From CAYSUS01 sp964434165 (GTDB lineage: Bacteria > Planctomycetota > Planctomycetia > Pirellulales > Thermoguttaceae): 64,000 nucleotides of DNA. The position numbers were made by a program, and so were the translations under genes. The notes beneath the pieces are model-generated. The model saw only the letters and a list, made by a program, of their open reading frames with translations, had not been told where the DNA came from and made no database searches. The DNA lies in assembly GCA_964434165.1 (NCBI GenBank), contig CAYSUS010000038.1, positions 1 to 64,000 of the forward strand. The letters run 5' to 3'. Positions 56,010 through 64,000 of this stretch are shown here, piece after piece (positions within the stretch are counted from its first letter, which is position 1; each line of letters starts with the position of its first letter).

Positions 56010-56184
56010 TGGATCCGCCGAGAGTTCAAGCACGAAACACGCATCTCGAAACGCGCAACGGAGATGCTCCAAACCGCGCGGGCTCCGCCACGCGGCGGAC
56101 GTTCCACCCGCCGTTTCCGCCATTCCTTCTTTCGGTCAATCGGATTGGTTTCGGGTTTCGAGATTCGAGTTTCGTGTTTCTTCC
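56010..56184. repeat. Inverted heptad repeats between secA and waaA
   Basis: CGAAACA/CGCATCT/CGAAACG units on the plus strand (about 56030-56060) are matched further on by the same kind of units on the minus strand (CGAAACT CGAATCT CGAAACC, about 56130-56180). They form an imperfect inverted repeat of roughly 25 bp with a ~90-bp loop. Same 7-nt style as the spacers in the virion element, so such repeats are not confined to it. Confidence 0.7.
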
Positions 56185-59100
56185 CTACACCAGGCTCTTG
56201 CCCTTGCGCATGCAGCACGCCTTGTACTTCTTGCCGCTGCCGCAGGGGCATGGATCGTTTCGCCCCACGTGGGGCTGGCGGTTGCGGATGGGCTCGGGCT
56301 TGCGGTCGCCCTGGGTCGCGTCGATGGCCGCCTGCTGCTGCTCGCCGATCTCGCTGGGGGCCGGGGCATCCTGGTGGATCGCCTCGGTCTCGGTCCAGGT
56401 CGAGCCGACGAAGCCCTCGTCGAGCTGTTCCATGCGGAAGACCAGATCGGTGACGCGCCCGCCGGTCGCGTCCCACATCCGCTCGAACAGGCGCATGCCT
56501 TCGCGCTTGTACTCGACCTTGGGGTCGACCTGGGCGTACCCCCTCAGGCCCACGCTGGAGCGGAGGTGGTCCATGGCCAGCAGGTGGTCCTTCCAGGCGG
56601 TATCGACGAGCTGGAGCACGAGCGACCGCTCCATCTTGCGCATCTCGGGGCGATAGCGCTCCTCGACGGCGGTGCTCAACCGGCCGGCCAGTTGCTGGCG
56701 GTCGAGCCCGGCGAGCTGTTCCGGCGGCAGATCGCAGTGCAACTGCCGGCGGAGCCAGTCGGAGAGCTCCTCCAGGCGGCCATTCTCGCGCGTCGCGCCG
56801 ATGGAGTCGGCCGAGGTCATCTCGCCGTCGAACAGCTCCACGATCTTCTCCTCGACCGCGGCCGAGGCGGCGGCGGCCTGGCGGGCCGCCACGCGGCTTT
56901 GATCGACCAGGAGTGAATGGACCTCGTCGCGCTGCTTGTTCTTGAGGTCCTCGACGCTCAGGTCCACGCCGAACCGCTCCCGGGCCCAGGCGACCAGCCC
57001 GTCGCGGTCGTACCGCTTGTGCCCGCTCGCGTCGCGCGTGGTGAAGTGGTACAGCCCGGCCATGACCGGGTATTCGGTCTCCTTGTCGCGGTAGGTCTCG
57101 TAGGCCTTCTGGCGGATGAGGTCCTTCAGGGCGGCGACGTCCAGCTCGGCGACCTGGTCCAGGTCGAGCGTCACGCCGAACTTGCGCTGCACCCAGCCGC
57201 ACACGGAGCGGAGTCCGAACTGCGGATCGAGGAACCGCTCGCCGAAGCTGAGGTCCCTTTTCGACACGGCGTGGCGGGCGTGCTCCAGAAGAACCTCGGC
57301 CACGCCCTCGCGCCCCACCTTCTTCAGATCGCGGTCCCGCAGGTTGGTGTGCCACCGCGTATTGGACCACTTGGCCAGGGCCTGCCAGCTCCACTCGCGG
57401 GGATCGACGTCCTCGGGCAGGTTCTCCTCGATGGCGTCGAGGACCTGCCCCTCGAGCATGCGCTCCGCCTCGTCCTTGGCCACCGAGTCGGCCGTGGGGA
57501 AGTCCATGCCGCGGAAGTCGCGGGCGTCGAGCTCGATCGACAGCTCCTTGCCGGCCCAGTCGGCGAAGGACTCGGTGCCGTAGTCCTTGTCCATGAACTG
57601 ACCGACGTGGATGTCGATCTGCTTGTCGATCATCTCCAGGATGAGCTGCTTGCAGTTGGCGCCGTCGAGGATCGCCTGGCGGTAGCCGTACACCCGCTTG
57701 CGCTGCTCGTCCATCACCTCGTCGTACTCGAGCAGGCTCTTGCGGATCTCGAAGTTCCGCTCCTCGACCTTTTTCTGAGCGCCCTCGATGCGACGGGAGA
57801 CGAGCTTGCTCTCGATGGCCTCGCCTTCCTGCATGCCCAGCCGGGTGAGGATGTTCTTGACCCACTCGCCGGCGAAGATCCGCATCAGGTCGTCTTCCAG
57901 CGAGAGGAAGAACCGGCTGGAGCCGGGATCTCCCTGGCGGCCGCACCGGCCGCGGAGCTGGTTGTCGATGCGGCGGGCCTCGTGCCGCTCGCTGCCTACC
58001 ACGTGCAGCCCGCCCGTCGCGGCCACCTCGCGGCCCTCGGTCTTCATGTTCTCGCGCTGCTCGATGTCGGTGACCAGGGCGTCCCACTCCTCCTGGGGCA
58101 CGTCGAGGCGCGTGGGGTACTTCTCCTGGAGGATCGCCCAGGCCATGGCCTCGGCGTTGCCGCCGAGGATGATGTCGGTGCCGCGGCCGGCCATGTTCGT
58201 GGAGATCGTGACCTGCCCCTTGCGCCCCGCCTGGGCGATGATCTCGGCCTCGCGCTGGTGGTGCTTGGCGTTGAGCACCTGGTGCTTGATGCCCCGCTTC
58301 TCCAACAGGGACGAGAGCAGTTCGCTGCGCTCGATGGAGACGGTGCCGACGAGGATCGGCCGGCCCGCGCGGTGGATGTCGCGGATGCCGCTCTTGGCGA
58401 TCGATTCCTTCTCCCGCTCCCCCTTGGGGCGGAACTCGATCTTCGCGTCGTCCTCCTCGAGGATCGTCCCCCAGTACTCCTCGCCCTTGTGGTTGACAAG
58501 CACGTCCCACTTGTGCATCCGCTCGATCTCGTCGATGATCGCCGTGTACTTCTCCATCTCGCTGCGGAAGATGACGTCGGGATGGTTGATCCGCTTCAGC
58601 GGCCTGTTGGTGGGAATGCTGACCACGTCGAGCTTGTAAATCTTCCAGAACTCGCTGGCCTCGGTCATGGCCGTGCCCGTCATCCCGCAGATCTTGTCGT
58701 AGAGCTTGAAGAAGTTCTGGAGGGTGACCGTAGCCAGGGTCTGGTTCTCCTCCTTGATGGGGACGCCCTCCTTGGCCTCGACGGCCTGGTGCAGCCCGTC
58801 GCTCCAGTGCCGGCCGGGCATGAGCCGGCCGGTGAACTCATCGACGATGACCACCTCGCCCCCCTGCACCACGTAGTTCACGTCGCGCTTGTAGAGATGG
58901 TAGGCCTTCAGGGAGTTGTCGATCAGGTGCGGCCACTCCATGTTGCCGGCCGTGTAGAAGCTCTCCACGCCGGCAAGCTGCTCCGCCGCGCGCACCCCCT
59001 CGTCGGTCAGGTGGGCCGTGTGCTCCTTCTCCTTGACCTCGAAGTGGACGTCCCGCTTGAGCTGCCGTGCGATCTTGTCGGCCTTGGCGTAGCGCGTGAC

Positions 59101-59883
59101 GTCGTCGTGGGCCGGGCCGGAGATGATCAGCGGGGTGCGGGCCTCGTCGATGAGGATGTTGTCCACCTCGTCGACGACCGCATAGTGCAGACGTCCCTGC
59201 GACTGCTGGAGATGCTTCGGCCACCGGTCGTCCCCCTTGGCCGCCGGACGCATGTTGTCGCGGAGGTAGTCGAAGCCGAACTCGTTGTTCGTGCCGTACG
59301 TGATGTCGCACTCGTAGGCCGCCTGACGCGCGGACGTGTCCATCTGGCTCTGGATCGCCCCCACCGTCAGGCCCAGCGCCATGTAGAGCGGTCCCATCCA
59401 CTCCATGTCGCGGCGCGCGAGGTAGTCGTTGACGGTGACCACGTGGACGCCCCTGCCGGTCAGCGCGTTGAGGTAGGTCGGCAGCGTCGCCACCAGGGTC
59501 TTGCCCTCGCCCGTGACCATCTCGGCGATCTTGCCCTGGTGCAGCACGATGCCGCCCATCAACTGCACGTCGTAGTGGCGCATCCCCAGCACGCGGCGGC
59601 CGGCCTCGCGGCAGACCGCGAAGGCCTCGATGAGCAGATCGTCGAGGGTCTCGCCCGCCGCCAGGCGCTTGCGGAACCTGGCCGTCTGCTCCTTCAGCTC
59701 CGCGTCGGTCATCTGCTGGTACTTCGGCTCCAGCGCACTGATCGCCGCGATGGTGGGCTGGAGCCTCTTCAGGAACCGCGCGTTCGACGAGCCGAACATC
59801 GCCGTGATCGAACGCTCGACCCCGCGGGCGATCCCGCTGAAGAAGTCCGACACGTATTCCCAGATTCGTTCCAGCAGTTCCAT
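56185..59883 (-). CDS. secA: Preprotein translocase ATPase SecA, extended form
   Basis: 1232 aa, longer than the usual 850-900. Walker A MVTGEGKTLVATLP near residue 122, DEVD box VVDEVDNILIDEART near 238, helicase motif TNMAGRGTDI near 590, ERHEARRIDNQLRGRCGRQGDPGSSRF near 640, and a C-terminal zinc motif (DPCPCGSGKKYKACC) near 1214. The extra length lies in insertions in the NBD2 region (e.g. KGEEYWGTILEEDDAKIEFRPK) and the C-terminal third, known for planctomycete SecA. It drives Sec-dependent protein export. Confidence 0.97.
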   Translation of the reverse strand: MELLERIWEYVSDFFSGIARGVERSITAMFGSSNARFLKRLQPTIAAISALEPKYQQMTDAELKEQTARFRKRLAAGETLDDLLIEAFAVCREAGRRVLGMRHYDVQLMGGIVLHQGKIAEMVTGEGKTLVATLPTYLNALTGRGVHVVTVNDYLARRDMEWMGPLYMALGLTVGAIQSQMDTSARQAAYECDITYGTNNEFGFDYLRDNMRPAAKGDDRWPKHLQQSQGRLHYAVVDEVDNILIDEARTPLIISGPAHDDVTRYAKADKIARQLKRDVHFEVKEKEHTAHLTDEGVRAAEQLAGVESFYTAGNMEWPHLIDNSLKAYHLYKRDVNYVVQGGEVVIVDEFTGRLMPGRHWSDGLHQAVEAKEGVPIKEENQTLATVTLQNFFKLYDKICGMTGTAMTEASEFWKIYKLDVVSIPTNRPLKRINHPDVIFRSEMEKYTAIIDEIERMHKWDVLVNHKGEEYWGTILEEDDAKIEFRPKGEREKESIAKSGIRDIHRAGRPILVGTVSIERSELLSSLLEKRGIKHQVLNAKHHQREAEIIAQAGRKGQVTISTNMAGRGTDIILGGNAEAMAWAILQEKYPTRLDVPQEEWDALVTDIEQRENMKTEGREVAATGGLHVVGSERHEARRIDNQLRGRCGRQGDPGSSRFFLSLEDDLMRIFAGEWVKNILTRLGMQEGEAIESKLVSRRIEGAQKKVEERNFEIRKSLLEYDEVMDEQRKRVYGYRQAILDGANCKQLILEMIDKQIDIHVGQFMDKDYGTESFADWAGKELSIELDARDFRGMDFPTADSVAKDEAERMLEGQVLDAIEENLPEDVDPREWSWQALAKWSNTRWHTNLRDRDLKKVGREGVAEVLLEHARHAVSKRDLSFGERFLDPQFGLRSVCGWVQRKFGVTLDLDQVAELDVAALKDLIRQKAYETYRDKETEYPVMAGLYHFTTRDASGHKRYDRDGLVAWARERFGVDLSVEDLKNKQRDEVHSLLVDQSRVAARQAAAASAAVEEKIVELFDGEMTSADSIGATRENGRLEELSDWLRRQLHCDLPPEQLAGLDRQQLAGRLSTAVEERYRPEMRKMERSLVLQLVDTAWKDHLLAMDHLRSSVGLRGYAQVDPKVEYKREGMRLFERMWDATGGRVTDLVFRMEQLDEGFVGSTWTETEAIHQDAPAPSEIGEQQQAAIDATQGDRKPEPIRNRQPHVGRNDPCPCGSGKKYKACCMRKGKSLV

Positions 59884-60243
59884 GGCCAGTCCAGACGGAG
59901 AGGGGAAAGCTCACCAGGAGCGGGCGTACCCTAAGCGACCCCGGCGCGGCAAGACAGGGGAGGATGGGCGCAATCCGGTACAGCAACGCAATTTATAGAC
60001 ACTAATACGAATGGTCAAGAACGGTTGTTCAGAGAGCCATTCCCCAAACAGAGGGAGGAAAGGAACGTTCGCCACATCTGCCCCCGGGGTGGGGGCGCCT
60101 GGTGACGACCGCGGCAACCGGGTAAGGTCGGGGTGTTCGGGGCTGATGGCCGACGCACCGGGGCCGTTCTCCGACCGCGGGGGCGAGCGCCGCCTCCAAG
60201 ACCCAATTCTATACCTTCCTGGTGACGCAAGCAGAGCCCTGAA
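59884..60243. other. Intergenic region between divergent secA and MBL hydrolase genes
   Basis: 360 bp with no gene. Besides the secA promoter it contains TATACC at 60210, a poor -10 candidate for the plus-strand gene. Confidence 0.4.
59992..60018 (-). promoter_or_regulatory. Probable secA promoter
   Basis: On the minus strand TTGACC is followed after 15 bp by TATAAA, about 110 bp upstream of the secA start. The spacing is short, so the match is moderate. Confidence 0.45.
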
Positions 60244-61149
60244 GTGCCTTCCGGCCCCGTATCCGAGGATATTCGCGGTCAGCTCGTGTTTCTCGGGACC
60301 GGCACTTCGCATGGGATCCCGGTGATCGGCTGCGGCTGTGCGACCTGCCGCAGCGAGGACCCCAGGAACCGCCGCACGCGGTGCAGCGTGGTGCTCGGCC
60401 TGCCCGAGGGAAACCTGCTCGTCGATACCACGCCGGAGCTGCGCCTCCAGCTCCTCCGCGAGGGCATCGGCATCGTGCACGCGGTGCTGTACACCCATGC
60501 CCACGCCGACCACCTGTTCGGGCTAGACGACCTGCGGATCTTTCCCGTGTACCTGGCGCGGGACGTGCCGATCTACTGCGAGGAGCCGGTCGAGCAGTCG
60601 ATCCGCCGCGCGTTCCAGTACGCTTTCGATCCGGCCACTCGGGAATACGGGGCGGGAGGCGTTCCGCGGCTCCAGTTCCGCCGAATCGACACGACGCCGC
60701 TGGAGGTGCTGGGGATGCCCGTGGTGCCGGTTCGTTTGCTGCACGGCCGGTACCGAACGCTGGGCTTCCGGTTCGGCGGCGTCGCGTACTGCACGGACGT
60801 CAGCGAGATCCCTCCGGAGAGCATGGAACGGCTCCAGGGGCTCGACGTATTGATCCTCGACTGCCTTCGCCGCGAGCCGCACGCGACCCACTTCTGCCTG
60901 GAGGAGGCCGTGGAGACGGCCCGGCGGCTGTCCCCGCGCCGGGCCGTATTCACCCACATGTGCCACCGGCTGGAGCACGAGGCGACAAGCGCCGAGTTGC
61001 CGCCGGGCATGGACCTGGCCTACGACGGGATGCGGATCCCCTTGGGGATCTCCCACCCGGCAAGTCCGCCCGCCCCACCGCCGAACCAGACCCTGCTTGC
61101 CACGCGCGCCGCGGCGTCCCCGACCGATCCGTGCCGAACCGACCCATGA
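60244..61149 (+). CDS. Metallo-beta-lactamase fold hydrolase (PhnP-like)
   Basis: 301 aa from GTG. GTGTSHGIPVIGCGCATCRSEDPRNRR at residues 18-44 gives the Cys-rich zinc knuckle and start of the PhnP-like branch. Metal motif THAHADH near 83-89, then RLLHG near 165, YCTDVSEIP near 183 (Asp) and THMCH near 240. Likely a phosphodiesterase acting on a cyclic phosphate or nucleotide. Its stop overlaps the next ATG, so it is coupled to the pyrophosphorylase gene. Confidence 0.88.
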   Translation: MPSGPVSEDIRGQLVFLGTGTSHGIPVIGCGCATCRSEDPRNRRTRCSVVLGLPEGNLLVDTTPELRLQLLREGIGIVHAVLYTHAHADHLFGLDDLRIFPVYLARDVPIYCEEPVEQSIRRAFQYAFDPATREYGAGGVPRLQFRRIDTTPLEVLGMPVVPVRLLHGRYRTLGFRFGGVAYCTDVSEIPPESMERLQGLDVLILDCLRREPHATHFCLEEAVETARRLSPRRAVFTHMCHRLEHEATSAELPPGMDLAYDGMRIPLGISHPASPPAPPPNQTLLATRAAASPTDPCRTDP

Positions 61150-62546
61150 AAGAGGAACTTCTCGACCAGCTCGGACCTTTCGGGCAGCAGCATCTGCTGG
61201 CGTTCTGGGACCGGCTCGACGCGTCGCAGCGGGCCGAGCTCGCCCGCCAGATCCACGATCTCGATCTGGCCCTGATCGACCGTCTCTTCCGGGGCGAGGG
61301 TTGTGCCGTGGACGTCCACTCGCTGGCGGCCCGGGCCCGGTCGCCGCGGGCCTTCCGGCTGGACGGCTCCGGCAATCTCTTCACGCCCGACGAGGCCCGC
61401 GAGCGCGGCGCGGAATCCCTGGCGGCGGGCGAAGTCGGGGTCGTCCTCGTCGCCGGCGGCCAGGGGACCCGCCTTGGGTTCGATCACCCTAAGGGGATGC
61501 ACCCCATCGGGCCGGTGTCGGGGAAGACTCTCTTCCAGATCCACTTCGAAAAGGTCAGGGCCGCAGCGCGCCGCTGCGGCGCGGACATCCCGGTCTACGT
61601 GATGACCAGCCCGGCGACGGACGAGGAGACGCGCCGGTACCTCGCCGACCAGAATCGGTTCGGTCTGGCCGAGGAGGACGTCTTCCTGTTCTGCCAGGGG
61701 ACGATGCCGGCGGTGGACGCGGAGACCGGCAAGGTGCTTCTGGCCGAGCCGCATTGCCTGGCGCTCAGCCCCGACGGCCACGGCGGCATGGTCGCCGCTT
61801 TCTCCCGCTCCGGCGCGCTGGAGGCGGCGCAAGGCCGCGGCATCCGTCACCTGTTCTATTTCCAGGTGGACAACCCGCTGGTCGATGTCTGCGGCCGGGA
61901 GTTCCTTGGCTATCACCTGCTGAGCGGGTCGGGCATGAGCACCCAGGTGATCGCCAAGCGCGATCCGCTGGAGCGGGTGGGCAACGTAGTGGACGTGGAC
62001 GGGCGCCTGCACGTGATCGAGTACAGCGACCTGCCGGAAGACGTGGCGCGGCGGCGAAACCCCGACGGGTCGCTCGCCATCTGGGCGGGAAGCATCGCCG
62101 TGCATGCGATCGACCTGGGATTCCTGGCGCGCATGGTGGACCGTGCCGACGCCATGCCGTTCCACGTGGCCAGGAAGAAGGTGAACTGCGTCGATCTGTC
62201 GGGGCGGCGGATCGCGCCCGAGGAGTCCAACGCGATCAAGTTCGAGCGATTCATCTTCGACCTCCTCCCCGAGGCGGCCGGGGCGATCGTCGTGGAGGTC
62301 GATCCTCGGCTGGCGTTCGCCCCGCTGAAGAACGCGCCGGGCGCTGAGGAGGACACGCCGGAAGCGGTCCGGGCGCGGCTCTCCGCCCTCTACGCCGGGT
62401 GGCTTCGGGCCTGCGGCGTCGAGGTGGCCGCGGACGTGCCGGTCGAGATCAGCCCCCTGTTCGCCATGGACGCCGAGGAGTTGGCACAGAAGGTGCAACC
62501 CGGCAGGAGAATCGACGTGCCGACGTACCTCGGCGTGGTGAGTTGA
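61146..62546 (+). CDS. UDP-N-acetylhexosamine pyrophosphorylase-like (UDPGP family)
   Basis: 466 aa. LVAGGQGTRLGFDHPKGM near residue 100-118 (nucleotide loop), VYVMTSPATDEETRRYL near 155, LSPDGHGGMVAAF near 205, YFQVDNPLVDVCG near 240, and IKFERFIFDLLP near 367 match eukaryotic-type AGX1/UAP enzymes, which make UDP-GlcNAc or UDP-GalNAc from the 1-phosphate and UTP. A 4-bp overlap with the MBL gene couples translation. It may serve envelope polysaccharide synthesis together with manC downstream. Confidence 0.92.
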   Translation: MKEELLDQLGPFGQQHLLAFWDRLDASQRAELARQIHDLDLALIDRLFRGEGCAVDVHSLAARARSPRAFRLDGSGNLFTPDEARERGAESLAAGEVGVVLVAGGQGTRLGFDHPKGMHPIGPVSGKTLFQIHFEKVRAAARRCGADIPVYVMTSPATDEETRRYLADQNRFGLAEEDVFLFCQGTMPAVDAETGKVLLAEPHCLALSPDGHGGMVAAFSRSGALEAAQGRGIRHLFYFQVDNPLVDVCGREFLGYHLLSGSGMSTQVIAKRDPLERVGNVVDVDGRLHVIEYSDLPEDVARRRNPDGSLAIWAGSIAVHAIDLGFLARMVDRADAMPFHVARKKVNCVDLSGRRIAPEESNAIKFERFIFDLLPEAAGAIVVEVDPRLAFAPLKNAPGAEEDTPEAVRARLSALYAGWLRACGVEVAADVPVEISPLFAMDAEELAQKVQPGRRIDVPTYLGVVS

Positions 62547-62607
62547 GCGGCGGCCGGGACAAGGCTTCCGGGCATCCGCCAGGCGAGCCTTCCGATTCAC
62601 GAGAACT

Positions 62608-62636
62608 CCGAGCCGGGCCATGTCGGCCGGGCTCGG
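62608..62636 (+). terminator. GC-rich hairpin after the pyrophosphorylase gene
   Basis: CCGAGCCGGGCC and GGCCGGGCTCGG pair with one mismatch around a 5-nt loop. No T-tract follows, so termination is possible but unproven. Confidence 0.45.
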
Positions 62637-62712
62637 ACGGACCGCGCGCCATCGCGGCGAGTTGCGAATTCCATCCGTTTCCCCCTTGGAACCAGGCCGT
62701 AACGAGATCATC

Positions 62713-63816
62713 ATGCTTCACGCCATCATCATGGCCGGCGGCGCCGGCACGAGATTCTGGCCCGAGAGCCGGGCCGATCGCCCCAAGCAGCTCCTCGGCA
62801 TGGTCGGCGACCGGACGATGATCCAGGCGACCGCCGATCGCCTGGGCGACCTGGTGGCCCCGGACCGCGTGTGGGTGGCCACCACGGAGCGGCTCGCCTC
62901 GCAGATCGCCGAACAGCTTCCGGAGCTGCGCCGCGATTCGATCATCGTCGAGCCGTGCAAGCGCGACACGGCCCCCTGCGTGGGCCTGGCGGCCGTGCGC
63001 GTGCTCCGCGAGGATCCGCAGGCGACGATGGCCCTGATGCCTTCAGACCAGGTGATCGCCCCGGAGGAGACCTTCCAGGACGCGATCCAGTTCGCTTCCG
63101 AGCTGGTCGAGGAGAACCCGAATCGCCTGGTGACGTTCGGAATCCGTCCCGGCTACGCGGCCGAGACGTTTGGCTACATCGAGCGCGGCGAGCGGCTCGA
63201 GGTGGCGGCGGCCGGGTCGCGCGACCACGCCCCCGGCGTGTATCGCGTGCGCAGGTTCCACGAGAAGCCCGACGCGAAGACCGCGCAGGAGTACCTGGAA
63301 GCGGACGGCTTCTACTGGAACTCGGGCATCTTCTTGTGGAAGGCCCAGACGATTCTCGACGCGCTCGCCCGGCACGAGCCTGGGCTTCACGCGCACCTTG
63401 AGCGGATCGCCGAGGCCGTGGGTTCACCGGATTTCCAGGAGGTCCTGGCACGGGAGTTCGAGGCCATCCGGGGCGTCTCCATCGACTACGCGGTGATGGA
63501 GCGGGCGGAGGAGGTCGTGGTCGTCGAGGCTCCCTTCGACTGGGACGACGTGGGCAACTGGCGCGCGTTGGAGCGACTGCACCGACCCGACGAGTCGGGC
63601 AGCGTGGTGGTGGCCAGGCGGCACCTGGGCATCGACACCGCCGGAGCGATCGTCCAGTGCGACGACCCCAACCACGTCGTGGTGACCGTGGGCGTCCGCG
63701 ACCTGATCGTCGTGGTCACGCCCGACGCCACGCTGGTGGCGCATAAGGAGAAGGAGGAGCTGCTCCGGCAGGTGACCAAGGAGCTCGCCGCCCGGGACTG
63801 GAAGGAGCATCTCTGA
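62713..63816 (+). CDS. manC: Mannose-1-phosphate guanylyltransferase
   Basis: 367 aa. N-terminal nucleotide loop MAGGAGTRFWPESRADRPKQ (residues 8-27), MPSDQVI near 116, FGYIERG near 156, RFHEKPDAKTAQEYL near 180, and YWNSGIFLWKA near 200, all typical of ManC. It lacks the C-terminal cupin isomerase domain of bifunctional forms. It makes GDP-mannose for polysaccharides or glycoproteins. It starts 165 bp after the UDP-sugar pyrophosphorylase gene. Confidence 0.95.
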   Translation: MLHAIIMAGGAGTRFWPESRADRPKQLLGMVGDRTMIQATADRLGDLVAPDRVWVATTERLASQIAEQLPELRRDSIIVEPCKRDTAPCVGLAAVRVLREDPQATMALMPSDQVIAPEETFQDAIQFASELVEENPNRLVTFGIRPGYAAETFGYIERGERLEVAAAGSRDHAPGVYRVRRFHEKPDAKTAQEYLEADGFYWNSGIFLWKAQTILDALARHEPGLHAHLERIAEAVGSPDFQEVLAREFEAIRGVSIDYAVMERAEEVVVVEAPFDWDDVGNWRALERLHRPDESGSVVVARRHLGIDTAGAIVQCDDPNHVVVTVGVRDLIVVVTPDATLVAHKEKEELLRQVTKELAARDWKEHL

Positions 63817-63906
63817 GGACCGGACTTCCGACGTCCAGGCGGGATCCCGATTGCGCGGGATGCCCACGCTCCGCTGCGCATCGCGCGGACATGCCATCCA
63901 ACGCCT

Positions 63907-64000
63907 TCAGGCCTCGACGACCTCGTCGTAGCGGCTCCACAGTTCGTCGCCCAGATCGGGCAGGGCGCGGCAGACGCGTCGCACGAGCTTGTCGAGCCGG
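63907..64000 (-). CDS. C-terminal end of an unidentified protein
   Basis: The last 30 codons of a minus-strand gene whose start lies beyond the window: the translation ends LVRRVCRALPDLGDELWSRYD followed by EVVEA and TGA. Composition and codon use look coding. It is convergent with manC. Too short to assign. Confidence 0.55.
   Translation of the reverse strand, partial: RLDKLVRRVCRALPDLGDELWSRYDEVVEA

Noticed and set aside
56917..59934. A 1005-codon open frame on the plus strand opposite secA
   Set aside because: It mirrors SecA codon by codon, has a Leu/Val/Asp-heavy composition expected of antisense to GC-rich coding DNA, and shows no domain. SecA motifs on the other strand are complete.

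Overview
The window is about 64 kb of GC-rich DNA that most resembles a planctomycete chromosome. The pointers are a DUF1559 prepilin-like protein with the H-x9-DG motif next to a small lipoprotein, two large J-like/transmembrane proteins with low-complexity linkers (one ending in a LamG-type domain), a very long SecA (1232 aa), paired ADP-ribosylglycohydrolases, a secreted GH29 fucosidase, and Kdo transferase implying an LPS-bearing envelope. The taxonomic assignment is inference. I saw no rRNA, tRNA, CRISPR array, integrase or transposase gene.

Layout. 0-2.4 kb: two tandem ADP-ribosylglycohydrolases. 2.5-6.9 kb: a nickel uptake locus with its regulator (nikR, then DUF4198/NikK, NikM, NikL, NikQ, NikO). 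7-16 kb: a J-like membrane protein, a Uma2 nuclease-fold protein, acetolactate synthase, an ABC exporter pair and a fucosidase. 16.4-36.3 kb: a virion-morphogenesis element, all on the plus strand (holin-like, ParB-like, ABC-ATPase/GNAT fusion, small and large terminase, portal, protease-scaffold, decoration, major capsid, connectors, tail proteins, a Ser-Gly repeat protein, then a methyltransferase-like protein and five glycosyltransferases). It has no recognisable integrase, replication genes, endolysin or tape measure, so it looks like a domesticated or gene-transfer-agent-like element, or a very reduced prophage. 36.3-41.0 kb: a minus-strand regulatory and probable defence segment: an XRE regulator, a HEPN protein, and a 1049-aa protein that joins an XRE helix-turn-helix, a NACHT NTPase, HEAT-like repeats and a C-terminal MNT nucleotidyltransferase. 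41.3-64 kb: housekeeping and envelope genes (PolB-like exonuclease, peptidase T, a glycosyltransferase, a HhH/HTH protein, a second J-like protein, lipoprotein and DUF1559 pair, nadA, a Coa1-like protein, prfB with a programmed frameshift, waaA, secA, an MBL hydrolase, a UDP-sugar pyrophosphorylase and manC).

The best candidate for an undescribed system is the XRE-NACHT-HEAT-MNT fusion with its overlapping HEPN gene. It would place a HEPN/MNT toxin-antitoxin pair under a STAND/NACHT sensor. Its promoter carries three copies of a short ACAAAT-containing element that could be bound by its own N-terminal domain. The second candidate is the virion element's Ser-rich repeat protein followed directly by a glycosyltransferase cassette, suggesting glycosylated particles.

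Intergenic DNA is also unusual. Inside the virion element nearly every spacer ends in short C-rich, mostly 7-nt repeats that run right up to the start codon, usually with no Shine-Dalgarno sequence, and several begin with complementary purine-rich repeats. A 33-bp double palindrome recurs across the window both inside and outside the element, and REP-like inverted repeats occur twice.
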